A stretch of 64,000 bases of DNA from Oryza sativa Japonica Group (taxonomy: Eukaryota; Streptophyta; Magnoliopsida; Poales; Poaceae), in NCBI RefSeq assembly GCF_034140825.1, contig NC_089042.1, forward strand, positions 27,781,501 to 27,845,500, read 5' to 3'. The position numbers were made by a program, and so were the translations under genes. Shown here one piece after another: positions 10,804-21,534 of the stretch (position 1 is the first letter of the stretch; every line of letters starts with the position of its first letter). The notes under the pieces are model-generated. The model was given only the letters and a program-made list of their open reading frames with translations. It had not been told where the DNA came from and made no database searches.

Positions 10804-11517
10804 ATGGCTTGCCATCAAAGGTCTGCAAGCGTGCCTTCCAGCCCTTGCTCAAATGATACCACAATTGAGCAGCAGCTCCAGACCCTAAACACAGTCGTCT
10901 CTTCACCATCAGCAACCATCGACACGATGTGCGATGGTTTGAGGAAGCTTGGAGATATCTACAACTCCATTGAGGAGCTGATTTGCACACCTAGTAACCA
11001 AGTTAGCCTTTGCCAGAAGCTGCAAAGGAAGTTGGTGGAGGAAGAGCTTGGACGGTCACTCGTCTTGCTTGACCTCTGCAATGCCATGCAAGAAAGCTTC
11101 ATGGAGTTGAGGATGAGTGTACAAGAGATGATGTTGGCCATCAAAAGGGGAGAAGATGCGTCTGCTCAAGTCAAGGCATACATCCGGCTAGCCAAGAAGG
11201 CGCGGAAGCAATTCAAGAAGGTCAGCAAAAAGACTGCTTCTGATAAGATGGACTGTAGGGTGGTAAAGCTACTAGCAGAAGCAAGAGAAATCACCGTCTC
11301 ATTGCTTGAGTCTACATCCTGTTTCCTGTCGAAGAAAATTGAGACGCCTAAGTGGTCTCTTGTCTCCGCCACATTCCAGAAGAGCAAAGTCATGTGCGAA
11401 GAGGAGCAATTGCAGGAATTGGAGCTCACTATCAAAGACCTTGAGAGTGGAGCAGAACTTCTGTTCAGGAGATTGATCCAGGGCAGAGTTTCTCTTCTGA
11501 ATACTCTTAGCTCATAG
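10804..11517 (+). CDS. DUF241 protein, intermediate type
   Basis: Single exon, 237 aa. Opens [17 protein letters not shown], mixing the HQRS of type B with the SASVPSSP of type A, and ends LLNTLSS. It carries [15 protein letters not shown] (the longer central region seen in type A), [17 protein letters not shown] and [20 protein letters not shown]. The mixed character suggests an early branch near the A/B split rather than a recent copy. Confidence 0.9.
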   Translation: MACHQRSASVPSSPCSNDTTIEQQLQTLNTVVSSPSATIDTMCDGLRKLGDIYNSIEELICTPSNQVSLCQKLQRKLVEEELGRSLVLLDLCNAMQESFMELRMSVQEMMLAIKRGEDASAQVKAYIRLAKKARKQFKKVSKKTASDKMDCRVVKLLAEAREITVSLLESTSCFLSKKIETPKWSLVSATFQKSKVMCEEEQLQELELTIKDLESGAELLFRRLIQGRVSLLNTLSS

Positions 11518-11541
11518 GCAACCTGAGCTCCAATACCCTGT

Positions 11542-11575
11542 GATAGGCCTCCACTTTTTAAAGGATCAGTCGATC
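11542..11575 (+). promoter_or_regulatory. 34-nt 3'-UTR hairpin element
   Basis: 24 nt after the stop. Arms GATAGGCCTCC and GGATCAGTCGATC. Two mismatches (4-31 A/G, 8-27 C/A), while pair 5-30 becomes G-C. Loop ACTTTTTAAA. Confidence 0.6.
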
Positions 11576-11957
11576 ACAACAATTTTGCAACATGTATAGT
11601 CTTGTGGATATGTATACAAAGTTCACTAAATTAAAAAGAAAGAGAAGCAATTTTGTCAATTTCATGCTATGAGTCTTTGGTATTATTCACATCATGACTG
11701 ATTGACGTTTCTCATAACTAAAATATAGGTATTGTGCCTCAAACATACCATCCATTTACAGGGCAAAAGAACAACCTAAGATCCGGGCCGTTCCAGCCAA
11801 GTAAAATTTTGTGCCTCTTATAATTTTTTGATGTTAAAACAAAAGTGACATGTCTCCATAAGGTTATCAACTTGTTATTACAGCCTTGCGGGCTTCACGT
11901 TAATGGTTTTTTTTTATGGGAACAAAGGTTATGTTAACTCACATGTTCCTCTAGCGG

Positions 11958-12533
11958 AAGATCCTTCTGAAATGGATCTTGCTCTACTCAGCTGAAACAT
12001 GCCAGCTCCAACACACGAGCTACAACCCGGTAATTAGCATTATCATTTATATTTACTGATGGAAACACCTACTAATGTCAAAGAGCAACAAGAATTGAAC
12101 TAATACACATGCACTAATAATACTCAATTAAGAACCTGTTAATGGTTTTCCTTGCATTTCCCTCAAGACCCATCGTGACGGTTGGAACAAATGCAGATTC
12201 TTGCTACCTATAATTGCAACATGACAGAGTGTTAAGACCAGTTTGTGAAGTCTAGTGAACTAAATATGTGTACTTCACGTGAAAAGCCTTGATAATGCAG
12301 CACTTCTGCAGCATTAGCATGCAACTTCAACAGACAGCATCTGGGAAATCAAATGGCATGATTCTTTCTGTCTACCTTTCAAAAGATGCTCGCTCTCTCC
12401 CATTTCTTAAAAAATTGATGCTGTCTCAGTTGCTTCCAGTGTATAAATAGGCATCGCCTGAGGAGTAGAGACATCAAACCCAAGTTTCATCTTTCTTCCA
12501 CATCTCCCAACTCTCGAATACTCCAATACAAAG
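11958..12533 (+). promoter_or_regulatory. Promoter of the DUF241 gene at 12534
   Basis: A perfect palindrome AAGATCC-N9-GGATCTT at 11958-11980, then GCCAGCTCCAACACACGAG (shared with type B promoters), the conserved block at 12196-12226 ending GCAACATGACA, and TATAAATAG at 12442-12450, about 85 bp before the start. Confidence 0.7.
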
Positions 12534-13238
12534 ATGGCTTGCCACCTAAGATCAGTCAGTTTGCCATCCAAGAGGCAATCCAATGAAGCTGAAATCGAGG
12601 ATGAGCTGCAAAGCCTAGAGGCAAGCATCTCTTCACCCTCCACGACCATTGATGGTCTGAGGAGGCTTGGAGATGTCTACAATCAGATCGAGGAGATGAT
12701 CCACTTGCCCAGCAACCAAGTTTTCTCTGCACAGCAAAGGAAAATGTTGGATGGGGAAATGGAGTGCTCCCTCGAGCTGATCGATCTCTGCAGTGCCATG
12801 CAAGAGAACTTCACCGAGTTGAAGACCATCATCCAAGATCTGCACGCGGCTCTCAGAAGAGGAGACAGTGCAAGCATTCAGGTCAAGATCCAATCTTTCA
12901 CCCGCTTGGCCAAGAAGGCGCAGAAGCAATGCAAGAAGATGAGCAAGAAGACTACTTCTGACAAGGAGGACTGCAAGCTGATCAAGCTATTGATCAAGGC
13001 TAGAGTGCTCACCGTCTCTCTACTCGAGTCGACATCGTGCCACCTATCACAGCAACTAGTGGTTCCCAAGATGTTTCTTGTCTCTAAGGCATTCCAAAAG
13101 AAGAGATCAGTTGTTTGTGAGGAGGAGCAATTGCAGGCATTAGAGTGCATCATTGGAGATCTTGAGAATGGAGCCGAACTTCTGTTCAGGAGAATGATCC
13201 AGAGCAGAGTAGCGCTCCTAAACACTCTTAGCTCATAG
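12534..13238 (+). CDS. DUF241 protein, founder-like
   Basis: Single exon, 234 aa, opening MACHLRSVSLPSKRQSNEAEIEDELQSLEAS. Compared with type B it has a shorter stretch after SPSTTID and the distinctive segment [30 protein letters not shown]. The insert KKRSVVCEEEQ and the end LLFRRMIQSRVALLNTLSS differ from both main types. Its promoter is of the type B kind (palindrome plus TATAAATAG), suggesting it lies close to the ancestor of type B. Confidence 0.9.
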   Translation: MACHLRSVSLPSKRQSNEAEIEDELQSLEASISSPSTTIDGLRRLGDVYNQIEEMIHLPSNQVFSAQQRKMLDGEMECSLELIDLCSAMQENFTELKTIIQDLHAALRRGDSASIQVKIQSFTRLAKKAQKQCKKMSKKTTSDKEDCKLIKLLIKARVLTVSLLESTSCHLSQQLVVPKMFLVSKAFQKKRSVVCEEEQLQALECIIGDLENGAELLFRRMIQSRVALLNTLSS

Positions 13239-13272
13239 ATTCTCCTAAAGTGAAGACACTCTAACACCCTGT

Positions 13273-13306
13273 GATTGGCCTCCGCCTTTTAAAGGATCTG
13301 CCAATC
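13273..13306 (+). promoter_or_regulatory. 34-nt 3'-UTR hairpin element
   Basis: 34 nt after the stop. Arms GATTGGCCTCC and GGATCTGCCAATC give seven consecutive Watson-Crick pairs (GATTGGC with GCCAATC), replacing the wobbles of the consensus. One mismatch at 8-27. Loop GCCTTTTAAA. Confidence 0.7.
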
Positions 13307-13901
13307 TTTGTACATCTGTAAATGTATAGAACAAAAAGAGCAATTGAAAACAGCAGTTTTGATCTAGCCAGTGTCTCATCTCCAATCATTTATACATGCT
13401 TCTGATTTCTGATTTCAGTGGTATCTGATGATGTGATTTTGTGATGTGCTGATGTCCATAAAACTATGGGTAACAAAAAAAAAACATGAAAAAAACAGAA
13501 GATGTGAATTATTGTTGCAAGTGAAACACGATTTCTCTTCTCAGGAAGATAGAGAAAAAAGAGAGAGATTCGACTAGAATAAGTTATAAGTAGATGGAAT
13601 CAACTTTCAACTGCTTAATGCTGTCCATTTCTGAACCTAAATGTTTGATTTCAAAGTGGCCATGTGACCTCGCACTTGTTTAATCCCATAATCAGCGCAC
13701 GATCCTTCAATGGTGGATCATGCTGGCCTGCCCTGCATACACGCAGCATGCCAGATCCAACCCCACGAGGTCTGACCTTGTGATTAGCACCAATTAGTCT
13801 GTAATCATTCCCTAACCCAATCGCTAATGCGATAACGCAACAGTGGAAGGACGGCGGTAACCCACTGCAACGCTAATAAAAAAGTAGGGTTCCGAACTGA
13901 C
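13307..13901. other. Spacer before island 1
   Basis: AT-rich spacer without a gene. It holds a degenerate GGATC palindrome (13701-13720) followed by a GCATGCCAGATCC stretch and CCCCACGAGG, the remains of a type B-like upstream region with no gene attached. Confidence 0.35.
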
Positions 13902-14110
13902 CTCCGGCGGGAAGCAGGCTGCGGGGGCTTGAGTGCTTGACCCTGCAGATCGCCGGCGACGGCGGCCGGTGGCCCTGTGGCGGCGCCGCCGCCGATGCGC
14001 CTCTCGTGAGTTTTTTTTTTTTTTGGTCTTTTATTTCGTTTTATTTTTATTTAGGGGCGGAAATTTGAAGAGACGCGTGGTGGGTTATGGGCCGTGTGGG
14101 CTTTACTATG
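13902..14110 (-). other. GC-rich exon-like island 1 (minus strand)
   Basis: GC-rich block whose minus strand ends in a splice-donor-like CGGAG|GTCAGT (boundary at 13902). TGGGCY-type promoter motifs (ATGGGCCGTG, GTGGGCTTT) lie at its outer end, and a poly(T) run is at 14009-14022. It resembles a promoter plus first exon of a minus-strand transcript. No downstream coding exon was found. See islands near 26479, 37195 and 53200. Confidence 0.4.
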
Positions 14111-15324
14111 GGCGTCACATGTCAATTTCGGCCCAAGCTGATGAGGAAGATGGAGGAGAATCAGAGAATGCGCATCTCGGGTCCTTTCACTTTGTTGACA
14201 CTTTCAATTTTATCAAAACTTGGTAATGACGAAATTTGACCAATTTTGGCATTAATATATTTTGATATGTTTGGTTTAAAACCTTAAAAAGATTTTGGAT
14301 TTAGAATCACCTAAAGATGCATGCACCTGTTTGGCTTAGTACCAGTGCGCTACTGGTTTCATTCTCGCCAATAACTGGAAAATGTATATGTGGTAATTAA
14401 GCTCTTAAGAGGCACCAACATTGTACTTGAAAAAGGATCAAACATGCATAATATCAAAATAAAAGGCATATGAACATCAAATACTAACCGCAGACAGCTG
14501 AAACATACTATAACAAAGACTGATGCCGGAAACTGATGTTGAAAAAACATAAACTCATCTACACGAACGGCACCTAATACACTGAAAAAATGCACTAAAT
14601 GTGGATCATATCCATAATGAACACTTGAACAGAGAAATGTGCTGTACCATACAACTGAAACATGACAGCAATGCTGTGAAGACAACAGAGTGATATATAA
14701 TGGCTGAAATGTCAATGGACCAAGGCTGTCATTTATAAGAACAACGAATCCTCTCACACAAGCAAGAACCAACCACGCCCTCGTGCAGATGAGTTTGCCA
14801 CTTTGCCAACACAACCTAAGACATGAAGCATCAACTTGTTAGAGATGGTTGACAATGTCACAATGTGTCCTTATTTTGCAGCATGACAACTCACAACTGA
14901 TAAGAACATTTTGCAGTTTAGCACGGCAGGCAGGAGTAACATGCTAGTGCAGAAACCGCATGATTGATTCTCCCATTTCATTGCATGCTTCATTGGTCTC
15001 ACCATCTTGAACTTGAATTCAACACTAAGCAACCCGCTCGTGCAGCTGAGTTTGCCGCCAATAATCGGGACATGATGGTACAATCATTAGCTGAGCTAGA
15101 GATGCCTCTTACATGAAAAAAAACATCAGCTTGTCGAGGAGTTGGGTGGCTTCTGTTGCAGCAGCACAACAATTCCATGGCTGTCTACACAATCAGAAAT
15201 GCCATTGCTTGAGCTCCTTTCGTTATATATACAGGCAAACCATGCCCAGGTCGACACCATTGCAGCACAGTTTCCTTTCTCTTCCTATCCATCTCCAGAG
15301 AAAAGAAAACAAGAGAAAAATATA
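14111..15324 (+). promoter_or_regulatory. Upstream region of the type A gene at 15325
   Basis: Two partial upstream blocks: AACTGAAACATGACAGC near 14655 and the full type A block at 15037-15075 (CTCGTGCAGCTGAG, then GCCGCCAATAATCGGGACAT). A further CTCGTGCAGATGAGTTTGCC lies near 14772. TATA box TATATATA at 15224-15231. A 151-residue minus-strand open frame (14359-14814) has no family resemblance. Confidence 0.55.
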
Positions 15325-16056
15325 ATGGCATTCCATCTCAGATCTGCGAGTGCGCCATCCAGCCCACGGTCCAGCGAAACCAATGTCGAAGAACAGCTGC
15401 AGAGCCTAAAGGCAACAATCTCCTCACCTTCTTCAACCATCAGGACGATGAACGATGGCTTGAAGAGGCTTAAGAGCATCTATGATAGCATCGACGAGAT
15501 CATGTGCATGCCTAGCAGCCAAGTTCTCCTTTGCCAGTCACAGAACAGGAAAGCAGTGGAGCAAGAGCTCGAGTGCTCTCTCGTCTTGCTTGACCTCTGC
15601 AAGGCTATGCAACAGAACTTTTCTGAGCTCAAGGCAAGCATCCAAGACATGATGTTGGTTATCAAGAGAGGAGAAGACGCAGCTGTTCAAGCCAATATTC
15701 CATCATGCATCCGCCTTGCCAAGAAGGCGCAGAAACAGTACAAGAAGATTAGCAAGAAGACTCTGTCACCTGATCAGGAGAGCTGCAGGGTGGTCAAGCT
15801 GTTGGCTGAAGCAAGAGAGACAGCCTTCTCAATGCTTGAAATCTCATCACATCTCCTCTCGAAGCAAACTGTGATGCCGAGTTATAGCAAGTGGTCTCTC
15901 GTCTCCAAGACATTCCAAAAGAGAAGAATTATCTGCGAGGAGGAGCAATTGCAGGCGTTGGAGTTGGACATTGTTGATCTTGAGAGCGGAATCGAGAATC
16001 TGTTCAGAAAATCGATCCAGAGCAGAGTTTCTCTTCTAAACGCTCTCAGCATGTAG
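15325..16056 (+). CDS. DUF241 protein, type A
   Basis: Single exon, 243 aa. Opens [17 protein letters not shown] and ends [11 protein letters not shown]. The type A core is [84 protein letters not shown] and LFRKSIQSR. An in-frame ATG 61 codons upstream (15142) precedes the TATA box and is therefore not used. The LFRKS variant is shared with the genes at 17242 and 59570, marking a sub-branch. Confidence 0.9.
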   Translation: MAFHLRSASAPSSPRSSETNVEEQLQSLKATISSPSSTIRTMNDGLKRLKSIYDSIDEIMCMPSSQVLLCQSQNRKAVEQELECSLVLLDLCKAMQQNFSELKASIQDMMLVIKRGEDAAVQANIPSCIRLAKKAQKQYKKISKKTLSPDQESCRVVKLLAEARETAFSMLEISSHLLSKQTVMPSYSKWSLVSKTFQKRRIICEEEQLQALELDIVDLESGIENLFRKSIQSRVSLLNALSM

Positions 16057-16092
16057 ATAGAATGATGGAACATTCCCAACTCTGACACCTGT

Positions 16093-16126
16093 GATTGGCG
16101 TCCGCCTATTAGAGGATTTGTTGATC
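16093..16126 (+). promoter_or_regulatory. 34-nt 3'-UTR hairpin element
   Basis: 36 nt after the stop. Arms GATTGGCGTCC and GGATTTGTTGATC; pairing is kept with G-T wobbles at 5-30, 6-29 and 8-27. Loop GCCTATTAGA. Confidence 0.65.
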
Positions 16127-16607
16127 ACCAAAACAATTTTGTATGTTCACCTACATCATACATGAGGAAATGTACAGGAGTTCATTCAATGAATATTTCA
16201 CTCTTTTGCCTCTAATTTCCCCCTTCACTTGACGCATACTGCTCTCAAACAATCACCGGACATTTGGAGCGCTTCACCTGAAGCATGTTCAAGCAAAAAA
16301 ATAATAAATTAGTCAGAAGACACATACCATTTTTGGCTGTCATAATATATGCAATTAGTAATAAGTACACAGTTCCCACCTTGCCTTCGTAAAGCCATGG
16401 GATGGTCATGTCACCAGTATTCACATGAGACAGGAACAGGCACAAGATCCTTTGCTCCCCATATAACTAAATAGTTGTTGATAAATTGCTCAGCAATCAG
16501 ATGCAATAGCACACATGGCACCAATACTAGTTGATTAGCAATCTCCATTAAATGGGTGCTGGAGCATACACGTATGACAAGGCTCAGTAATAGAATAAGC
16601 TGCCATG

Positions 16608-17241
16608 CTGATTCCTGCTGCCAATAACTGGAACATGACAATGTGACTCAGTTAGGCCTAATGCATCAGAAATTTGGACAGCACGTGGAATCATCTTGAG
16701 ATTGCAGCAGATGCTGAATGCTGTGAGTGCAGAAGGCAGGCCAGCGATGTGATGCTGCACGAAGAACGTACCAGATAAGAACACATCATGGAGGTGAAGT
16801 CAACTGTTGCTTGGCCGAGCAAAGGAACAGCTCTTGTTCTCTTTCGTGGCAAGCTCATCAATCCCATGATCTGGATCTGGATCTAAATTTAAACTACATG
16901 CTCGTGCAATGAGTTTGCTGCCAATAGCCAGGACATGATAGACACAAGATGAGCTAGACATGCCACTTGCACTGTTACACACACTTGATTAACAAACATA
17001 AAATTCATCAGCTTGTCGAGGAGATGGGTGGCATCCGTTGCAGCAGCACATTACTTAAATGTAATTGAGATTCCAATGCTGTCTACAGAGTAGAGATGCC
17101 ATTGCCTCTGCTTCTTCTTCTTCTTCTTCCGTTATATATAGAGATAAAGCTAACCGTGTCGACACCATTGTAGCATACCTTCTCCTCTTCCAACTTCAGA
17201 GAGAGGAGGAAAAAAAAAGTATTACAGCTTCCTCTGAAGAC
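16608..17241 (+). promoter_or_regulatory. Promoter of the type A gene at 17242
   Basis: Two upstream blocks: 16608-16640 (GCTGCCAATAACTGGAACAT, then GACA) and 16899-16938 (CTCGTGCAATGAGTTTGCTG, then CCAGGACATGATA). The TTC repeat at 17111-17129 sits just before TATA box TATATATA at 17133-17140. Confidence 0.6.
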
Positions 17242-17973
17242 ATGGCATTCCACCTGAGATCTGCAAGTGTGCCATCGAGCCCTCGCTCCAACGAAATCGA
17301 TATCGAAGGGCAGCTCCAGAACCTGAAGGCAATTGTTTCTTCATCGTCTTCGACCATTGAGACAATGAGTAATGGCTTGAAGAGGATCGGGAATATCTAC
17401 AGCTGCATCAATGAGATCATGTGCCTGCCAAGCAGCCATGTTGCAATTTGCCAGCCACTGCAGAGGAAAGCAGTGGAGCAAGAGCTTGAGCGCTCTCTCA
17501 TCTTGCTCGATTTCTGCAATGCCATGCAGGAGAGCTTTTCCAACCTTAAGCAAAGCATTCAAGACATGCAGCTGATTATGAAGAGAGGAGATAATGCAGC
17601 TGTGCAAGTGAAGATCCAGTCTTATATCTGCCTTATCAAGAAGGCACAAAAACAGTTCAGGAAGATCAGCAAGAAGTCTTCTTCAGTTGATCTGGAAAGC
17701 TGCAGGGTGGTCAAGCTGTTGGCTGAAGCAAGAGAGATAGCTATCTTAATGCTTGAAACCTCATTCCATCTTCTCTCAAGGCAACTTGCGATGCCAAGTT
17801 CTAGCAAGTGGTCTCTTGTCTCCAAGACATTCAAGAAGAGAGCACTTTTCTGCCAAGAGGAGCAATTGCAAGTGTTGGAGTCGAACATTGCTGATTTAGA
17901 CACTGGAGTCAAGAATCTGTTCAGGAAATCGATCCAGAGCAGAGTTTCTCTTCTCAACACTCTCAGCTTGTAG
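17242..17973 (+). CDS. DUF241 protein, type A
   Basis: Single exon, 243 aa, [20 protein letters not shown] to [11 protein letters not shown]. Differences from neighbours include [27 protein letters not shown] (F in place of L in the LLDLC motif), [21 protein letters not shown] and [13 protein letters not shown]. The start is the ATG after the TATA box; an upstream in-frame ATG at 17065 lies before it. Confidence 0.9.
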   Translation: MAFHLRSASVPSSPRSNEIDIEGQLQNLKAIVSSSSSTIETMSNGLKRIGNIYSCINEIMCLPSSHVAICQPLQRKAVEQELERSLILLDFCNAMQESFSNLKQSIQDMQLIMKRGDNAAVQVKIQSYICLIKKAQKQFRKISKKSSSVDLESCRVVKLLAEAREIAILMLETSFHLLSRQLAMPSSSKWSLVSKTFKKRALFCQEEQLQVLESNIADLDTGVKNLFRKSIQSRVSLLNTLSL

Positions 17974-18002
17974 ATAGATCATATACCACTTTGATCCCCT
18001 GT

Positions 18003-18036
18003 GACTGGTGTCCAAATTTTAAAGGATCTGCTGGTC
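18003..18036 (+). promoter_or_regulatory. 34-nt 3'-UTR hairpin element with double compensatory change
   Basis: 29 nt after the stop. Arms GACTGGTGTCC and GGATCTGCTGGTC. Pair 3-32, T-A elsewhere, is C-G here: both sides changed and pairing is kept. GT before and AC after add two more pairs. Loop AAATTTTAAA. Confidence 0.75.
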
Positions 18037-18297
18037 ACTGCAACATTTTAGCAATGTGTATATACATTAGAGGAATTGTACAGATATTAAGTTGAGAAAC
18101 AAAGCACAGTATTTTATCTACTTCTTGTTGCATTTCATCCATGCTTTGACAGAAGCACCTAATTTTCTTATAAGATGCTTGCCATTATTGCCTGTTATAG
18201 AAGTAGTTAGCAAAGACTGTTCACTCTGATCTTTGAAATTATTTACTATTGTATGGCCACGTTATTCAGATGCCATATGTTGCACCAGCAACAAGCA

Positions 18298-19093
18298 AAG
18301 GATCCTTGTGTAGTGGATCTTGCTACCACAGAAAAAAACAAGCCAGCTTCAACACACGAGGTTGAGCGTGTAAGCAGACTGAATTGTGCATAGAAAAACA
18401 CCTATGGAAATTAACAACTGCAACAAAACTAGAGAACACGCATGCCAGCAATAAAACTCAATTAGCACCCCATTAAAATAATACATTGAGCACACAAATA
18501 TGTCAAGATCCACCAGTCAAGTGAACTAGCCTGCTGATTCTTGCTGCTAATTGTTGGAACATGACAATGTGATAGCTCATCGGGAGGACACGTAGTGCAC
18601 TAAAAATATTGAACTGCACATGAGTGATGGAAAAGATTCTGCATGCTGCTGCCAGATCTCAAACCTTGAGAGCAAGTTCAATAGTATAGCCAACTACTAG
18701 CTCCAATTCATCTATAGCCAATCTAATAGCTCATTCATACAATAGTTACATACTACACTATTAATACCTAGTCCCACCTGTCATAGACATACTGCGTCTT
18801 GGAGTCCGTGCTACAGCTGGCTACAAATCTGTAGCCCGCTGCTCTTCTCTCTCCTGATTTATCTTCTTAAAATATGTTTGCAGCTGGCTTATAGCCTGCT
18901 ATTGTACCTGCTCTGACAGACAGCATCTGGGAGGTGAACTGGCAGGATTCTGTTTGTCTACCCTCCAAATGATGCCATATCTTACAAATCCTCTGTATAA
19001 ATAGACCTCAGCACATAGCTAGACACATCAAACCAAAACTTTCCCTTCCTCATCTCTCAGATTCAACAGAGAGACAAAGTTTTAGCCACAGAC
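18298..19093 (+). promoter_or_regulatory. Promoter of the type B gene at 19094, split by a MITE
   Basis: Palindrome-like GGATCC-N9-GGATCT at 18298-18322, then CTTCAACACACGAGG, the conserved block at 18531-18566 (TTGGAACATGACAATGTGAT), a MITE at 18670-18913, and TATAAATAG at 18996-19004. The MITE moves the block to about 530 bp from the start; in sister genes the distance is about 280-300 bp. Confidence 0.7.
18670..18913. mobile_element. MITE with GAGCA-type ends
   Basis: A 244-bp element, GAGCAAGTTCAATAGTATAG at the left and CTATTGTACCTGCTC at the right (imperfect inverted repeats), with a 3-bp TGA duplication (18667-18669, 18914-18916). Sister promoters show the empty site (CTTGATAGACAGCAT near 60993, CATGACAGACAGC near 24639), which proves the insertion. 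The interior matches a common rice MITE. Confidence 0.85.
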
Positions 19094-19798
19094 ATGGCTT
19101 TCCACCAAAGATCAATTAGCTTGCCTTCTAGGCCTCTCTCCAAAGTTGAAGAGGAGCTTCACAGCATAGAGGCATGCATCTCTTCACCCTCCCTGACCAT
19201 TGAGATGATCTCTGATGGTTTGAGGAGGCTTGAGGACATCTACAGCTCCATTGAGGAGATCATGTGCCTGCCTAGCAACCAAGTTTGCTCATCTGGGCAG
19301 AGGAGGTTGTTGGATGGAGAGATGGAATGCTCCCTTGAGCTACTGGATCTCTGCAACGCTATGAATGAGGTCTTCACCGAGTTGAAGGCCATCATCCAAG
19401 ATCTGCAAGTGTTTCTCAGAAAAGGAGATGACGCAGTTCTTCAAGCCAAGATCCAGTCGTACATCCACTTGGTGAAGAAGGCAAAGAAGCATTCCAAGAA
19501 GACTTTGAAGAAGGTTGTGTTAGACAAGGAGTGCAGGATAGTCAAGCTCTTGAGCGAGGCTAGAGAGAACACCACATCTCTATTCGAGTCAACAATGCAC
19601 CTCTTGTTGAAGCAAATCGAGATGCCAAAATTGTCCCTCATCTCCAGGGCATTCCAGAAGAAAAACCCAGTGATTTGCAATGAGGAGCAGTTGCAGGTGT
19701 TAGAGTGCTGCATCACAGATCTTGAGGCTGGAGCAGGACTTCTGTTCAGGAGATTGGTCCAGAGCAGGGTTACTCTCCTGAACATTCTTAGCTCATAG
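19094..19798 (+). CDS. DUF241 protein, type B
   Basis: Single exon, 234 aa. Opens [22 protein letters not shown] and ends [11 protein letters not shown], the standard type B frame. It has one codon fewer than its sisters in VVLDKECRIVK (they have VVSDKEECRIVK or similar) and LLLKQ for LLSKQ. It is nearly identical to the gene at 21535, including the rare [17 protein letters not shown], so the pair is a recent tandem duplicate. Other landmarks are [36 protein letters not shown] and LSLISRAFQKK. Confidence 0.92.
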   Translation: MAFHQRSISLPSRPLSKVEEELHSIEACISSPSLTIEMISDGLRRLEDIYSSIEEIMCLPSNQVCSSGQRRLLDGEMECSLELLDLCNAMNEVFTELKAIIQDLQVFLRKGDDAVLQAKIQSYIHLVKKAKKHSKKTLKKVVLDKECRIVKLLSEARENTTSLFESTMHLLLKQIEMPKLSLISRAFQKKNPVICNEEQLQVLECCITDLEAGAGLLFRRLVQSRVTLLNILSS

Positions 19799-19833
19799 AT
19801 GCTCGTCAAGATCTGTCACTCTTAAGACCCTGT

Positions 19834-19867
19834 GATTGGCATCCGCCTTTTAAAGGATTTGCTGATC
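19834..19867 (+). promoter_or_regulatory. 34-nt 3'-UTR hairpin element (consensus form)
   Basis: Matches the consensus: 5' arm GATTGGCATCC, loop GCCTTTTAAA, 3' arm GGATTTGCTGATC. Eleven pairs (two of them tandem wobbles) with a TT bulge. It is followed by CTT, which adds an AAGGAT/ATCCTT alternative fold. Confidence 0.7.
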
Positions 19868-20365
19868 CTTAGTATATGGTTAGACTTATAGTGTACAGAA
19901 AAAAGTTATACATGAAAGAAACAGAAATTTTGATCTAATTCTTGTCGTGCGCTCAATCCTCACATATTATTGAGATATATGATGTGATTATGCAACACGA
20001 TGCCAGTATTATTGCCTTTGTGATGAATATAATTTGCACAACCCAACACATGAACTATGAAATATATGTGCCAAGTAATATTGTTTTCCTTTATTTTATT
20101 ATTTTTATACTCCAAATGATTGCTGATATACTGATATGCCATATGGCCTCACACATTTTTCTTCTAGACATGAATATTTGGAAGCAAACAATTTGCGCTG
20201 GTCCACAACTGCCTAGTTGTTTATATATTCATGTGGCCATGTTACTTCACACCCGCCTAAGCCAATAATTAGTACATGATCTTAGTTTTGGTGCATCTCA
20301 CGCTACATTCATGAAACATGCCAGGCCCAAGCTACAAAGCTAAAAGCTTGCAATCAGCACAATAT

Positions 20366-20478
20366 TTTGTGGGTGTGTGTTCTTAGAGGTGGATCAGTGT
20401 TGATCCCTCCTTTTATATTTGTTTTCTTTCTTCTTAATGCAATGAAGCACAACACACCTGTGTTTTCAAGGAAAAAAA
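20366..20478 (+). mobile_element. LINE-tail-like insertion
   Basis: Segment ending CTTAATGCAATGAAGCACAA, then a CACCTGTGTTTTC stretch and an A-run, resembling a rice LINE 3' end. The paralogous spacers near 26090 and 36800 run straight from a GCACA-rich stretch into the GCATGATCGCAC region without it, so it is an insertion relative to the sister copies. The target duplication is unclear. Confidence 0.45.
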
Positions 20479-20479
20479 A

Positions 20480-21534
20480 GTTACATCCTAAATTTGCTGC
20501 ATGATCACATAGCTTACCTAGTATTGTGTTCTTGTGTATATATTATTTTTACTGTTTTGGAGCACTGATACACATCTTGATAATAAAGCACGTTTTAATT
20601 AAGTTCAGAAGTAAAGAGAATTTCTTTTAAGCACAGAAAAACAGTATAATTATAGTGTGCACAGCAAGACACAGATTATCTTGAGACACATCTCAAGTTT
20701 ATCTCAGCAACCACAATTTAACCATGCAATGTCCATGAAACTCATAACTCATTGGCTCACCAGGTATGTGCCTCGACTTGGAGAAAGACATATACTTATT
20801 GAGAAAGAACAAGATTTTGTCAACTTCTTGATTGATTACACTGTCTATGCAAGCTTTGGTACAAAAACATAATTTTCACAGAAGACTGATGTTCATCATT
20901 ATTGACTGTTACATGAACAGTTAGCACAGATAGTTCCAATTCACTTTTGAAATGCTTTACTACGAAATAGTCACATAGCCAATGCTAGTTTCTATGCCAG
21001 TGGATCTTGCCCCCATAGCTAAAATAGGCCAGCTACCATAAACAAAGTTGAGCGGGCAAGCAGCATGGATTGCACATAATAGAACACATGTTGAAATTAA
21101 CACGAGTATTAAGAAATAGATTATGCATGTATAAAAGATACTACTCTGGTAGCACTCTACTAAAATTATCCCATGAGAGCATGCAATTATGTCTAACATC
21201 CACAAGTAGAGTGAACTAACCTGCTGGTTCTTGTTGCCAATAGTTGGGACATGACAATGTGATAGCTCACTTGGAAGATAGATAGCAGTGCATAACAAAT
21301 TATTATAACATACGAGAGATTCCATATGCTGCTGCCAGATCTCAAACCTTGAGAGACAGCATCGGGGAGGTGAACTGGCAGGATTCTGTTTGTCTACCAT
21401 CCAAATGATGCTCTGCATTGCACATCAACTGAATAAATAGGCCTCAGCAAAAAGCTAGACATATCAAACCATAAGTTTCCTTTCCTTCTTATCTCTTGGA
21501 TTCATCACAAAGCGCCAGAGTTTTTGAAACAGAC
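20480..21534 (+). promoter_or_regulatory. Spacer and promoter of the type B gene at 21535
   Basis: The left half (20480-20990) has no gene. A half palindrome TGGATCTTGC lies at 21001, the conserved block at 21221-21256 (TAGTTGGGACATGACAATGT), and AATAAATAG at 21432-21440 stands where sisters have TATAAATAG. Confidence 0.6.

Noticed and set aside
14359-14814. A 151-residue minus-strand open frame
   Set aside because: No recognisable domain, overlaps remnants of upstream regulatory blocks, and has no counterpart in the other blocks.
19441-19809. Long minus-strand open frames (about 115-136 residues) opposite the 3' half of many array genes, for example at 19441, 21882, 23542, 25168, 35882, 47249 and 61529
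   Set aside because: They mirror the conserved plus-strand coding sequence and carry no independent family features; their similarity to each other follows from the sense genes.
20960-21418. Recurring minus-strand frames in the spacers (around 20960, 22644, 33208, 48171, 51467) with similar peptides
   Set aside because: They read through the conserved upstream modules and the ACATGACA block; starts and stops shift between copies and reading frame is not preserved, so noncoding conservation explains them better.
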